NCBI RefSeq assembly: GCF_002162315.1
Contig: NZ_CP021416.1
Coordinates: 124,001-188,000, forward strand
DNA: 64,000 nucleotides
Direction of reading: 5' to 3'
Source of the DNA: Sulfurospirillum diekertiae
Lineage (GTDB): Bacteria; Campylobacterota; Campylobacteria; Campylobacterales; Sulfurospirillaceae
How positions within the stretch are numbered: position 1 is the stretch's first letter; each line of letters starts with the position of its first letter. Below the pieces are notes generated by a model that did not search any database, was not told the origin of the DNA, and saw only the letters and a list, made by a program, of their open reading frames with translations. The position numbers and the translations under genes are program-made. Shown here piece after piece: positions 1-8,612 of this stretch.

Positions 1-632
1 AGTACATTTGCCATTGTATCTTTATCATGGGTTACCATCACAACAGTAACACCAAGTGTATCTCGTAAGGTAACGATGAGTTCATCAAAGGCTCTTGCAC
101 TTTGAGGATCCAGTCCCGACGTTGGTTCATCTAAAAAAAGTAGCTTCGGGTCAAGTGCAAGGGAACGGGCTAGACCTGCTCTTTTTTTCATACCGCCACT
201 GAGCTCGGAAGGATACATCGTTGCAACTTTGGGAGGAAGACCTACTATTGAGAGTTTCATTAACGAAGCTTCTTCGATGAGCCAATCGGGAACCTGCGTA
301 TACTCTTTCATAGCAATGGCTACATTTTCTAAAATAGTAAGAGAGGTAAAAAGAGCGCCAAATTGAAAAAGAACACCCCATCGTTGCCTCAATTTTTGAG
401 CTGTTTTTTGAGAAGCAGTTAGAACATTTGTTCCTAGGACAATCATCTCTCCAGAATGCGCTTTTTGAAGCATGATCATCTCTCGAAGGAGCGTTGTTTT
501 ACCACTACCACTGCCACCCAAAAGTCCAAAAATCTCTCCTTTTTGGATTTTAAAACTAACACCATCATGAATAACATTGTCTCCAAAAGATGTGACAATC
601 TCTTTTGCTTCGATGATCACAGGAGTTTTCAT
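1..632 (-). CDS. mlaF: MlaF-type ABC transporter ATP-binding protein (partial, 3' end off window)
   Basis: This is the ATPase of a phospholipid/organic-solvent-tolerance ABC transporter (Mla/Ttg2 family), which drives lipid movement between the envelope membranes. I translated about 210 residues from the start at 632. They contain Walker A (GGSGSGKTT), a Q-loop, the signature LSGGM, Walker B (LLFLDEP) with the following D-loop, and the H-loop in VTHD. The short spacing and the LSGGMKKRAGLARSLALDP pattern fit MlaF better than amino-acid or drug transporters. The start overlaps the stop of the upstream permease gene by four bases (ATGA), so the two are translationally coupled. The C-terminus lies beyond base 1. 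Family assignment is firm; the actual lipid cargo is inferred. Confidence 0.9.
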   Translation of the reverse strand, partial: MKTPVIIEAKEIVTSFGDNVIHDGVSFKIQKGEIFGLLGGSGSGKTTLLREMIMLQKAHSGEMIVLGTNVLTASQKTAQKLRQRWGVLFQFGALFTSLTILENVAIAMKEYTQVPDWLIEEASLMKLSIVGLPPKVATMYPSELSGGMKKRAGLARSLALDPKLLFLDEPTSGLDPQSARAFDELIVTLRDTLGVTVVMVTHDKDTMANV

Positions 633-1759
633 AACCCAAGCTCCGTCAATAAGACTGAAATAATTGCATCCATCGCAATAACCCAAAAGATAGCATTGAC
701 CACGCTGATGGTAGTGTATTTACCCACACTTTCAGTACTGCTATCGATCTGAAAGCCACGGAAACAGCCAATTGTTGCAATGATACATCCAAAAATAGGT
801 GCTTTAATAAGTCCAATGATCAGATGTTTTAGCGCAACAGTTGCTTTGATACGGTCAATAAATTCGACAAAACTGACATCCAGTTTTGTGGTTGCAATCA
901 CCATACCACCAAAGATGGAGACAATATCTGCAAAGAATACTAAAAGGGGTAAAGAGATAATCAGGGCAAAAAGACGAGGTAAAACTAAAAAATTCCACGG
1001 TGAAAATCCCATAGAGCTCATCGCATCCACTTCATCGGTAATTTTCATAACGCCAATTTGTGCAGCATACGCCGAGGCACTCCGTCCTGCTATGACAATC
1101 GCTGTTAAGAGAGGAGCAAGCTCACGCACAGCTGAAATAGTCACCATCTCCACAATAAAAATATTTGCACCAAATTTTTCCAGCTGCGTTGCCCCTTGAT
1201 AGGCAATGACAATACCGATTAAAAAAGAGGTCAGTAAAATAATCGGAAGAGCCCCCGCGCCACTTTGTTCAATATGATAAAGCGTTGCTTTGAGTCGAAT
1301 TGTTTGTGGTTTCAGAAATGCTGCAAGTACAAAATGAGCAAGCTCACCTGTAAAAGAGAAGAAGGTTGCGAGGGTTTTATACCCTTCAAAGGCAAGTTTT
1401 CCAACATTTTCAAGGTACGAGAGTATAAAAATTTCTTTTGGTTCTTGAATTTTCTCTTTGGGGTAGTTCATTTCACAGACACTTAAAAGTTTTTCCAAAG
1501 AAGTGCTTGCTCCAATTTTTTCGACCGTACAGTCATGTGCTTCAAGTTGTTTTACATGATGCAAAATCAGCATAATTCCATACGTATCAAAATCTTTGAT
1601 TCTTGAGAGGTCAATCGTATAGGTTGCTTTTGGCTGGCATGTTAGTGTATTGAATGCAAGTTCTAGCTTTTGAATCGATTCTTTGACCCAAACACCCTGC
1701 AATGCAACACTAAAATGATCTCCACTTTGTGTTATTTGCAGTGAGGGTTCTCTTTTCAT
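629..1759 (-). CDS. mlaE: MlaE-type lipid ABC transporter permease with N-terminal STAS domain
   Basis: The 376-residue protein has two parts. Residues about 1-110 look like a STAS domain, the fold of stand-alone MlaB, with the STAS-like segment TIDLSRIKDFDTYGIMLIL. Residues about 130-376 are an MlaE permease with the typical segments AYQGATQLEKFGA, VRELAPLLTAIVIAGRSASAYAAQIG and EVDAMSSMGFSPW, and about five membrane segments. It would form the membrane core for the ATPase encoded just downstream, with which it shares a four-base overlap. The fused STAS domain would replace a separate MlaB subunit. The substrate-binding MlaD is not in the window and may follow beyond base 1. Function is known for the family; the domain reading is by eye. 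Confidence 0.9.
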   Translation of the reverse strand: MKREPSLQITQSGDHFSVALQGVWVKESIQKLELAFNTLTCQPKATYTIDLSRIKDFDTYGIMLILHHVKQLEAHDCTVEKIGASTSLEKLLSVCEMNYPKEKIQEPKEIFILSYLENVGKLAFEGYKTLATFFSFTGELAHFVLAAFLKPQTIRLKATLYHIEQSGAGALPIILLTSFLIGIVIAYQGATQLEKFGANIFIVEMVTISAVRELAPLLTAIVIAGRSASAYAAQIGVMKITDEVDAMSSMGFSPWNFLVLPRLFALIISLPLLVFFADIVSIFGGMVIATTKLDVSFVEFIDRIKATVALKHLIIGLIKAPIFGCIIATIGCFRGFQIDSSTESVGKYTTISVVNAIFWVIAMDAIISVLLTELGL

Positions 1760-1836
1760 TACACCACCCTATTTTTTTGTTCCATTATAACATAATTATA
1801 TTACTCAAAATGACATAGAAAGGTTTTAGATCAGGA

Positions 1837-1845
1837 TGTTATAAT
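1837..1845 (+). promoter_or_regulatory. Extended -10 promoter element for msrA
   Basis: TGTTATAAT fits the TGnTATAAT extended -10 pattern used by the campylobacterial housekeeping sigma factor. Transcription would begin near 1852, just before the AAGGAG ribosome binding site at 1855-1860 that serves a GTG start at 1868. The short leader argues that the upstream GTG start, not only the internal ATG at 1941, is meant to be used. Confidence 0.5.
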
Positions 1846-1867
1846 CATTGAAAAAAGGAGACTTAAC

Positions 1868-1940
1868 GTGAAAAAAGCATTTTTTTTTAAGTATGGCTCT
1901 TTTAATATTTAATACACATTTTTTCGCAAAGGAGAATTTG
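1868..1940 (+). other. Out-of-frame signal-peptide leader of msrA (T9 tract)
   Basis: A GTG at 1868, seven bases after AAGGAG, opens a frame that runs through nine T residues (1880-1888) and then stops at 1910-1912. If the run had eight T, the frame would read MKKAFFLSMALLIFNTHFFA and join MsrA in frame, giving a classic signal peptide and a 199-residue exported protein. With nine T only the internal ATG at 1941 makes MsrA. Either the base count is wrong or export is switched by tract length. Confidence 0.65.
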
Positions 1941-2468
1941 ATGAAAACTGAAGTTGCAACACTTGGAGGTGGATGTTTTTGGTGTTTAGAAGCCGTTTTT
2001 GAAGAAACACGAGGTGTTTTAGATGTGGTGAATGGTTATGTTGGAGGAGACGTAAAAGCACCAAGCTATGAGCAAGTCAGTAGTGGCTCAACAGGGCATG
2101 CAGAAGTGGTGCAAATTACGTTTGACCCAACTATGATTTCTTATGAAGCATTACTCAAAATATTTTGGCTTATTCACGATCCCACGTCTCTTAATCGCCA
2201 AGGGAATGATACAGGAACACAGTACCGTTCTGTGATTTTTTACCATAACGAAAATCAAAAAGAGAAAGCAGAAGCTTCAATCAAAGAATTTTCAAATAAA
2301 TTTACAAAACCAATTGTGACTGAAGTAAAACCTTTAGAAACGTTTTACAAAGCAGAAGCCTATCATCAAGACTATTTCAAAAACAACCCAAACCAAGGGT
2401 ACTGTATGTTTGTGGTCGCGCCTAAAGTAGATCATTTTAAACATGAATATAAGGATTTGGTGAAGTAG
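1941..2468 (+). CDS. msrA: Peptide methionine (S)-S-oxide reductase MsrA
   Basis: MsrA repairs the S form of oxidised methionine in proteins, using thioredoxin as reductant. The 175-residue frame opens with the catalytic motif GGGCFWCLEAVFE and carries YVGGDVKAPSYEQVSSGSTGHAE, the FWLIHDPTSLNRQGNDTGTQYRS segment and a late AEAYHQDYF motif, all diagnostic. The ATG at 1941 follows AAAGGAGAATTTG. The frame is open further upstream to 1893, and with one T fewer at 1880-1888 it would acquire a signal peptide starting at GTG 1868, which would make the enzyme periplasmic. Identity is certain; the compartment depends on the homopolymer count. Confidence 0.96.
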   Translation: MKTEVATLGGGCFWCLEAVFEETRGVLDVVNGYVGGDVKAPSYEQVSSGSTGHAEVVQITFDPTMISYEALLKIFWLIHDPTSLNRQGNDTGTQYRSVIFYHNENQKEKAEASIKEFSNKFTKPIVTEVKPLETFYKAEAYHQDYFKNNPNQGYCMFVVAPKVDHFKHEYKDLVK

Positions 2469-2476
2469 TTAAATCC

Positions 2477-2488
2477 TTTACATGTAAA
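2477..2488. repeat. TTTACATGTAAA palindrome after msrA
   Basis: Exact copy of the window-wide 12-base palindrome, nine bases after the msrA stop. The flanks add imperfect complementarity (AAATC on the left, GATTT on the right), so it could form a stem-loop at the 3' end of the transcript. Confidence 0.85.
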
Positions 2489-2516
2489 GATTTTAGCTCA
2501 AAAATTTTTCACAAAA

Positions 2517-2525
2517 TGCTACAAT
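2517..2525 (+). promoter_or_regulatory. Extended -10 promoter element for the thioesterase gene
   Basis: TGCTACAAT is a one-mismatch extended -10 element. The expected start near 2532 puts the palindrome copy at 2536-2546 at the very beginning of the leader. Confidence 0.4.
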
Positions 2526-2535
2526 CTTACGTACG

Positions 2536-2546
2536 TTACATGTAAA
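2536..2546. repeat. TTACATGTAAA palindrome overlapping a ribosome binding site
   Basis: A copy with one flank base changed (G for the first T). Its right arm runs into AAAGG at 2544-2548, the likely ribosome binding site for the ATG at 2556. Folding of the palindrome would hide part of that site. Confidence 0.8.
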
Positions 2547-2555
2547 GGTTTTTCA

Positions 2556-2954
2556 ATGCAAGCATTGCAACAATTTTTTGAAGAAAACGATCGATTTGCA
2601 AAACTTTTAGGATTTCAAATCGAGGAGTTTAATATCGGTGTGGCAAAAGTCAGTGTCATCATCCAAGAAGAGCACCTTAATGCGGCTAATGTTGTGCATG
2701 GAGGGTTTTTATTTTCGCTCGCTGATTATGCATTTGCACTGGCCTCCAATTCCCATAATAAACTCTCTTTAGCCATCAGTGCTAATATTATGTTTCAACA
2801 AGCAAAGCCAAATGGCAAACTTTACGCGTATGCCAAAGAGCTTAGTATTGGAAATAAAGTCGCAACGTATGAAGTGCGGATAAGCGATGAAAAAGATAGT
2901 GTTATTGCAACATACACGGGAACTGTTTATCGAAAAGATAGCAATGTTATCTAG
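2556..2954 (+). CDS. PaaI-family hotdog-fold acyl-CoA thioesterase
   Basis: The 132-residue protein has the single hotdog domain of the PaaI/YbgC-like thioesterases, which hydrolyse acyl-CoA esters. The signature is NVVHGGFLFSLADYAFALASN at about residues 46-66, containing the HGG motif and the catalytic acidic residue in LADYAF, followed by the AISANIMFQQAKPNGKLYA strand pair. The start is set by AAAGG at 2544-2548, which is partly supplied by the palindromic repeat. It stands alone between msrA and the oppositely oriented marC. PaaI proper acts on ring-hydroxylated phenylacetyl-CoA, but nothing here points to a phenylacetate pathway, so the substrate is open. Confidence 0.88.
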   Translation: MQALQQFFEENDRFAKLLGFQIEEFNIGVAKVSVIIQEEHLNAANVVHGGFLFSLADYAFALASNSHNKLSLAISANIMFQQAKPNGKLYAYAKELSIGNKVATYEVRISDEKDSVIATYTGTVYRKDSNVI

Positions 2955-2956
2955 CT

Positions 2957-2968
2957 TTTACATGTAAA
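2957..2968. repeat. Palindromic repeat between convergent thioesterase and marC genes
   Basis: Exact TTTACATGTAAA copy two bases after the thioesterase stop and just past the end of marC on the other strand. The flanks extend it to TAGCTTTTACATGTAAAGCTA, perfect except for one extra T. It lies where a bidirectional terminator would be expected. Confidence 0.8.
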
Positions 2969-2969
2969 G

Positions 2970-3576
2970 CTAAAAGGTATGAATAAGACCTCGTACACCA
3001 TCAATAAACATCTGTACCGACATCATTAAAAGGAGCATCCCCATCAGACGCTCCAAGGCTGAAAGTCCTTTCTCTCGAAGTAGCTTGTACAGCAATGGAG
3101 AAAGGTACATAATCAGTGCAGATATAAACCATGCAAGTAAAAGCGCACCAAAAAGTTTCCCTGTAGCATCTGCGTGAGATTTTCCCAGCACTAAAAGCGT
3201 AGCAAGGGTGGAAGGTCCTGCAATGAGAGGCATGGCGATGGGCACCATAAAAGGCTCTTTAGATGAGCCATAAAGCCCACTACTTCCTTCTTCTCCTGGG
3301 AAAATCATCTTAATACCAATAACAAAAAAGATAACTGCTCCTGCGATACGTACCGATTCTGTTTCCAGATGAAAGATATTTAAAAAAGAGCTCGCCTCCA
3401 AAGAGAAAAAGCGTCAAAATAGCGAGCCCAAAGATCATTTCTCGAATGATGATCCGTCTTCTTCGCGTTATATCAACATCTTTCAAAATCGAAAGAATGA
3501 TAGGGACTGCACCGAACGGGTCGATTACAAACATTAAAAGTATAGCTGTTGAGACAATTGAAAATTCTGCGTTCAT
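2970..3576 (-). pseudogene. marC: MarC-family integral membrane protein, frame broken at a homopolymer
   Basis: MarC proteins are six-helix inner-membrane proteins of unknown transport role. The N-terminal frame (3576 leftward) reads MNAEFSIVSTAILLMFVIDP with the family motif DPFGAVPI. The C-terminal frame (down to 2970) has IKMIFPG, PIAMPLIAGPSTLATLLVL and a final helix. They join if one A is removed from the run of six at 3382-3387: the sequence then reads GGELFLNIFHLETESVRIAG, and the total becomes 201 residues, normal for the family. The gene lies 13 bases after the chemoreceptor gene on the same strand. Given the pattern across the window, a sequence error in an intact gene is more likely than decay. 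Confidence 0.82.
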
Positions 3577-3589
3577 TTATTTCATCCAA

Positions 3590-5281
3590 TCATGTTCTAA
3601 ATTCAGAGAGTTTGAGGTTCAAGGTTTCCGTCATACGGCTTAAGTGTTCTGCTGCACTAGCGATCTCTTCAACACTTCTAGCATTTTGAGAAGAGATATC
3701 ATTGATTTGAGAAACATCATTGATCATCGACTCAATGTCTGAGCCTGTTTTGAGATAGTTTTCAGCCGTTTTGTCCGAAACTTTTGTTGCATTACCCATG
3801 ACGTGGAACATATTGTTTATTTTTGTCTCAACCTCGCTAGCCGTGGTTGCAAGTGATTCTACTTTTTTAGAATTCGATGTCATTTGATCGCTACTATCAG
3901 CAATGGCTTGAACGATCACATTAATCGTTGCATTGATTTCTTGGAGGCTTTTTTGGGTGCGTTCAGCGAGTTTTCGTACTTCATCGGCAACAACAGCAAA
4001 GCCGCGTCCCTGTTCACCTGCTCGTGCAGCCTCAATAGCCGCATTCAGTGCAAGTAAATTAGTTTGGTCGGCAATATCCCCAATGACCACTAAGATCTCT
4101 TTCACTTGGCTTGCATCTGAGCTGAGCTGTTGGATGCGGTGCGCTAGTTCAATTTCGATAGTGGCACTGCTTTGAATATCTTTGGTCAGTTCTAGTATTG
4201 CACTGTTGGCTTCTGTAAGATAACTATTGGCTTTGAGTAATTCTTCTTTTCCTGCCTTGGCTTCACCCATACCTATATGCATCTCATCTTTCAAAGTAGT
4301 GGCTTTGGTTGTTGTATTCCCCACGATGTTCATTGAAGTCTCAACAGCTCTTCCTCCCTCTAAAGACGTAGAGGAAAGTTCGTGGGAAATAGAGGAATTT
4401 TCGTTAGAGAGGTTCTTCGCTTCACTGATTAAGAGGCGCACTTTTTCAATAAAACGATTAATACTATGGCTTGCTTGTGCGATTTCATCGTTTCCGGTAA
4501 TTTCAAGTTTTTGTGTTAAATCGCCATCACCGCTGGAAAGGTTGTCAGCTTTACTAATCAGATCATTGAGAGGATTTGAAATAGTTTTTTTAATGATAAT
4601 AGCTGTAACAATAATGCTAAGAATGACTAATACTAAAGATATGAGTAGAAAAGAGCGAATTTGCGAGGCAACATTCTCACCAATTTGAGTTTTAAGTTTA
4701 CCTACCTCTGCTTCAACATTATCCACATAGATACCAGTTCCTAGCGTCCATTTATAAGGCTCAAAAGGTACGGAATACGCAAACTTTTCAAACGCTTTAC
4801 CATCTTTGACTTTTGGGAAAAAGTATTTAACGAGACCGCCACCTTTTTGTGCCGTTTCTATGAGCTCCTTAACAAAAAAGACTCCATTGGAATCTTTGAG
4901 TGCACTTAGATTTTTACCTTGGAGTGATTTATTGGTTGGAAGCATAACGTTGGTTCCATCGGACTCATAGATAAAAAGATAACCACTTTTGTCATCAAAA
5001 AAGCGTAGTCCATCAAGTTGTTCCACAATAGCTTCTTTAATTTTTTCATCGGATGATCCCTTGGCTTTTTCTGCTTTGTAGATTGCATTAGCACTCTGTT
5101 GCATCATTTCCATAATGGTTTTGAGTTCATTTTCATAAAAAGAGTAGGCACTCTTTTCGTAATCGTTTATAAACATGCTAGCATTGTTTTTAGTATTGGT
5201 GTAAGAGATACCAATTAAACAGGCACCCAAGATAAGGAGTGATAGGATAAGAGAGATTAAAATTCGTGTTGAAATTTTCAT
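3590..5281 (-). CDS. Methyl-accepting chemotaxis protein with periplasmic Cache domain
   Basis: This is a 563-residue transmembrane chemoreceptor. Helix 1 spans about residues 8-28. A periplasmic sCache_2-like sensor follows, about 30-195, with the usual [22 protein letters not shown] and [14 protein letters not shown] segments. Helix 2 spans about 208-230, with a HAMP domain at about 232-285 ([20 protein letters not shown]). The signalling hairpin carries the invariant tip [39 protein letters not shown]. It would control CheA activity and flagellar direction in response to a small ligand, often a carboxylate for this sensor class. I see no C-terminal CheR-tethering pentapeptide. Confidence 0.95.
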   Translation of the reverse strand: MKISTRILISLILSLLILGACLIGISYTNTKNNASMFINDYEKSAYSFYENELKTIMEMMQQSANAIYKAEKAKGSSDEKIKEAIVEQLDGLRFFDDKSGYLFIYESDGTNVMLPTNKSLQGKNLSALKDSNGVFFVKELIETAQKGGGLVKYFFPKVKDGKAFEKFAYSVPFEPYKWTLGTGIYVDNVEAEVGKLKTQIGENVASQIRSFLLISLVLVILSIIVTAIIIKKTISNPLNDLISKADNLSSGDGDLTQKLEITGNDEIAQASHSINRFIEKVRLLISEAKNLSNENSSISHELSSTSLEGGRAVETSMNIVGNTTTKATTLKDEMHIGMGEAKAGKEELLKANSYLTEANSAILELTKDIQSSATIEIELAHRIQQLSSDASQVKEILVVIGDIADQTNLLALNAAIEAARAGEQGRGFAVVADEVRKLAERTQKSLQEINATINVIVQAIADSSDQMTSNSKKVESLATTASEVETKINNMFHVMGNATKVSDKTAENYLKTGSDIESMINDVSQINDISSQNARSVEEIASAAEHLSRMTETLNLKLSEFRT

Positions 5282-5391
5282 AACAATGCCTCCTTAATTC
5301 ATAAGTGTAACAATTTATTCTATCATAAACAAAGTTTAAATATATCAACGAAAAGCGCTACAATGGCGGCTAAAAGAGTTTAGGAGAAGAT

Positions 5392-6576
5392 ATGAACCAT
5401 TATGGTGAGTTGTTACGTAACAATGCAACGCTCCGAAGACTGAGTGTGATTCAACTCATCTGTTATTTTGGCGCATGGTTTAGCCATATGGCCATTTATA
5501 CATTGCTCATAAGTCTTGACGCTCCTGTTTGGGCACTAAGCACCGCTGCAGCGTTTACCTTTTTGCCATCAATGCTTTTAGCCCCTTTTAGCGGAGCGAT
5601 TATTGATAAAGTAGATACCAAAAAATTTATGCTTTTTTTAACAGCAATTGAGATTTTTACCGTTTTTTGGCTGATGTTTATTCACTCATTAGATGCGCTG
5701 TGGTTACTCCTAGTATTAATTCTTATAAGAATGGGAACAGGAAGTATCTATTTTCAAACTGAGATGTCATTATTGCCAAAGTTACTTAGTGATGATGATT
5801 TAAAAACTGCCAACGAAATTCATTCTATTATTTGGTCAACCTCTTATGCTTTAGGCATGGCAGTAGCAGGTTTTTACATTTACTATTTTGGAACAACCAG
5901 CGCTTTTATTGCCGATATGCTCTTGTATTGCATTGGGTTTTATATGCTTTTAGGACTTGATATTCCCTCTCTTGCAAGCAAACACACTTTACATGTAAAG
6001 GCAATGATTTGGAGTGGATTTACTTATTTACGAGCGCATCCCAAGATCATGCATATTATTTTTTTACATGCGAGTATTGGTTTTAGTGCGTATGATGCGC
6101 TCATTGCTCTCTTGGCAGATCATGTATACAAACATATTTTATCTATTTCGTTAGTCATGGGGGCTATCAATGCGGCACGGGCGCTTTCTCAAATTTTAGG
6201 ACAGTTAGCGTTCAGCCGTTACATTAACCCTCAAACTCTTTTTTATCTTTTTATGGCACAAGGCATAAGCATTATGGTTTGGGGAATGTTGCAATATGAT
6301 TTTTATCTTAGTTTTATTGGTATTTTTTTATGTGGACTTTTTACAACAACGTTATGGTCCTATACATATACTCTATTGCAATATGAAACAGATACTGAAT
6401 TTTATGGCAGAGTCATTGCTTATAATGATATGGTTTTTATGGGCGCCTGTACAGGAGTTTCTTTCGCTATTGGCGCATTGTTTGATTTTGGTATCTCTTT
6501 ATGGCAAGTAACCTGTGGGTTAGGAGTAGCTTTTCTCCTTTTTGGTTTTTACTGGAAATGGATACAAAAACTGTGA
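5392..6576 (+). CDS. MFS transporter, probable efflux
   Basis: A 394-residue inner-membrane protein with about 12 hydrophobic helices in two halves. It resembles the EntS/DHA3-like branch of the major facilitator superfamily: an early acidic/basic loop PFSGAIIDKVDTKKFML between helices 2 and 3, and the LLPKLLSDDDLKTANEIHSIIWS segment typical of that branch. The start follows GGAGAAG at a suitable distance. A TTTACATGTAAA copy at 5988-5999 lies inside the gene in the central cytoplasmic loop, where it encodes part of HTLHVKAMIW. Direction and substrate cannot be told from sequence. The gene is followed at close range by the HD-GYP gene, but a functional link is not evident. Confidence 0.85.
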   Translation: MNHYGELLRNNATLRRLSVIQLICYFGAWFSHMAIYTLLISLDAPVWALSTAAAFTFLPSMLLAPFSGAIIDKVDTKKFMLFLTAIEIFTVFWLMFIHSLDALWLLLVLILIRMGTGSIYFQTEMSLLPKLLSDDDLKTANEIHSIIWSTSYALGMAVAGFYIYYFGTTSAFIADMLLYCIGFYMLLGLDIPSLASKHTLHVKAMIWSGFTYLRAHPKIMHIIFLHASIGFSAYDALIALLADHVYKHILSISLVMGAINAARALSQILGQLAFSRYINPQTLFYLFMAQGISIMVWGMLQYDFYLSFIGIFLCGLFTTTLWSYTYTLLQYETDTEFYGRVIAYNDMVFMGACTGVSFAIGALFDFGISLWQVTCGLGVAFLLFGFYWKWIQKL

Positions 6577-6608
6577 TAAAATAATCTTTTTGAGTGAAAG
6601 GGTTGCGT

Positions 6609-8198
6609 ATGAATATTCGCACGAGGGTTAAAATTAGTTTTGTTCTGATTATAGCAATGCTACTTTTTCTAGGAATGATTAGTGTTGTTATTACCTATCA
6701 AATTAAGGAAAATAGTAATTTTAGAGAGAGTATCTCTTCTATTCTGCTGATGCAAGAGGGAATGAATGATATTATTCTTGAGAGTACAAAAACCACAGAA
6801 GCTCAAAAATTAGAACAATTGCATACCGAATTCGCAACCTATGAAAAGCGTTTTGAATACTTACGTACGAAGTTATCTCAACATGCACATAACTATTTTT
6901 TTAATACACTACTTCCTAATATACAAAAAGATAAAACAATCAAACACTATCTCAACACTCTTTATACCAACGAACATCGTCTTGAGCTTATGTATGATGA
7001 GATTTTCAAACTTGAATGTGAAAAACTAGAATACGTTGCTATATTTAAAGCTCTTTATCCAGAAGAAAATAGTGCACGCGTTGAAATTCAAGAACATATT
7101 TTGCACAATAATCGTATAGAACAGATCAAAATACTCAGTGATCTTCGCTACTATAGCAAGGAGATGCTGTATCAACATGGCAATAATGCCACCATGCTAA
7201 AGTGGCTTGCCCCTATTGATAAACTGATTGATACAACGACAAAGGGGACTGGGGATCTTCATGAAAATTTGATTCATTATAAAGAGATTGTACGTACAAT
7301 TGCTGAAAAAACAATCAAAATTGAAGAAACAAAATTGATTGAACATTCAACGATTGATCAGGCTTCTGAAGTTTTGGATGATAACAAAAAAGTAAGTATT
7401 TCTTTAGAAGAGATGATCGCAGAGCTTTCCAGTAACTTTCTTGATCAGATGCGTTTGATTCAACTTTTCGTGGGGATAGTGACCATCCTTTTTATCATTT
7501 TGCTTGCCATTAAGGTTTCTCGCAATGTATCTCTTACTATGGATGAGGTGGAAGCAAAAATAGAAGAGGGGCTTGAAGAGGTTAATGCACTCAATCGTGA
7601 GATCGAAGATACACAAAAAGAGGTTCTTTTTACGATGGGTTCTATTGGTGAGACGAGATCTAAAGAGACAGGAAATCATGTTAAACGTGTGGCAGAATAC
7701 ACGAAAATGCTTGCACTCTATTATGGGCTTGATGAAGAAGAGGCTGAAATGCTTAAACTCGCTTCTCCAATGCATGATATAGGTAAAATTGGTATTCCCG
7801 ATAGTGTGTTAAATAAACCTGGAAGGTTTGATGAACAAGAGCGTGAAATTATGAATACGCATGCGATGCTTGGGTATGAAATGCTCAAACATTCACAAAG
7901 AGAACTTCTCAAAATGGCAGCTATTGTGGCAAAAGAACATCATGAACGCTATGATGGGAAAGGTTATCCTGATCAAAAAAGTGGCGAAGATATTCATATT
8001 TATGGGCGTATTACGGCGTTAGCAGATGTCTTTGATGCGTTAGGAAGTGCAAGAATTTATAAACCTGCATGGGAAGATGAAAAAATCTTTGCATTATTTA
8101 AAGAAGAGAGAGGAAAACAGTTTGATCCAAGGCTCGTTGATATTTTCTTTGAACATTTAGATGTTTTTTTAGAGGCTCGTGAAAATTTAAAAGATTAA
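6609..8198 (+). CDS. Membrane-anchored HD-GYP phosphodiesterase
   Basis: A 529-residue protein with an N-terminal helix (about 10-30), a long helical, probably periplasmic, sensor region and a second membrane segment near residue 290. It ends in an HD-GYP domain (about 350-520) that would hydrolyse cyclic di-GMP. The catalytic marks are present: MHDIGKIGIPD (HD pair), the HAMLGYEML helix, and EHHERYDGKGYP, the expanded GYP motif, followed by DVFDAL. The start was moved to the ATG at 6609, seven bases after AAAGGG; the frame is open slightly further upstream. No response-regulator domain is attached, so input probably comes through the N-terminal sensor. Motility or surface behaviour is the usual output. 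Confidence 0.92.
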   Translation: MNIRTRVKISFVLIIAMLLFLGMISVVITYQIKENSNFRESISSILLMQEGMNDIILESTKTTEAQKLEQLHTEFATYEKRFEYLRTKLSQHAHNYFFNTLLPNIQKDKTIKHYLNTLYTNEHRLELMYDEIFKLECEKLEYVAIFKALYPEENSARVEIQEHILHNNRIEQIKILSDLRYYSKEMLYQHGNNATMLKWLAPIDKLIDTTTKGTGDLHENLIHYKEIVRTIAEKTIKIEETKLIEHSTIDQASEVLDDNKKVSISLEEMIAELSSNFLDQMRLIQLFVGIVTILFIILLAIKVSRNVSLTMDEVEAKIEEGLEEVNALNREIEDTQKEVLFTMGSIGETRSKETGNHVKRVAEYTKMLALYYGLDEEEAEMLKLASPMHDIGKIGIPDSVLNKPGRFDEQEREIMNTHAMLGYEMLKHSQRELLKMAAIVAKEHHERYDGKGYPDQKSGEDIHIYGRITALADVFDALGSARIYKPAWEDEKIFALFKEERGKQFDPRLVDIFFEHLDVFLEARENLKD

Positions 8199-8259
8199 AT
8201 TCACAAATACTTCACGATTTTGCGTTAAGATTTCATCATATAAAGAAAAGGAGTCCCAG

Positions 8260-8562
8260 ATGAAAATCTTAAATACACTATTAATCTCAGCTGTGTTAGT
8301 CCTCAGTGGTATCACAAGCGCTCAGGCCATGGGCGATAGAGAAAAGGGTGCTCTGATTGGCGCAGGTGCAGTTGTATTACTAGGTGGCTTAATTAATGCA
8401 TCACAACAACCAACACGTTATGTTGAAAGTCCTGTATATTATGAAACGAGACCAACGGTCGTGTACAGAGAACCTGTTTATGTACACGAGAGGGTTATTT
8501 ACGTTGACCCACCACGTCATCATCGCTACTATGACGACGGTTATTACCGTTCTTATAGATAA
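8260..8562 (+). CDS. Small exported protein, Gly-rich helix and Tyr/Pro/His-rich tail
   Basis: I do not recognise a named function. The 100 residues start with a clear signal peptide (MKILNTLLISAVLVLSGITS, cleavage after AQA), followed by a Gly/Ala-rich helix (GALIGAGAVVLLGGLIN) resembling glycine-zipper segments. The C-terminal half has repeated Tyr, Val and Arg, with PVYYETRPTVVYREPVYVHE and the ending HHRYYDDGYYRSYR. Proteins of this shape are common, unnamed, envelope-associated products. AAAAGGAG lies ahead of the start, and a strong terminator follows at 8585-8612, so it is probably a single-gene transcript. Confidence 0.75.
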   Translation: MKILNTLLISAVLVLSGITSAQAMGDREKGALIGAGAVVLLGGLINASQQPTRYVESPVYYETRPTVVYREPVYVHERVIYVDPPRHHRYYDDGYYRSYR

Positions 8563-8584
8563 TCATTAAAAGTTCAAACTTTGA

Positions 8585-8612
8585 GGTAGCGACACCCATC
8601 GCTACCTTTTTT
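8585..8612 (+). terminator. Rho-independent terminator after the small exported protein
   Basis: GGTAGCGA (8585-8592) pairs perfectly with TCGCTACC (8599-8606) across a six-base loop, and six T follow. The right arm overlaps the last codons of the methyltransferase gene on the opposite strand. Confidence 0.9.

Noticed and set aside
1893..1940. Extended MsrA start at ATG 1893
   Set aside because: There is no ribosome binding site at that ATG; the AAAGGAG before 1941 is the working start, or the GTG at 1868 if the T tract has eight bases.
7404..7775. A 123-residue minus-strand open frame inside the HD-GYP gene
   Set aside because: It is fully antisense to a well-supported gene, has no ribosome binding site or motif, and its composition follows the complement of the HD-GYP codons.
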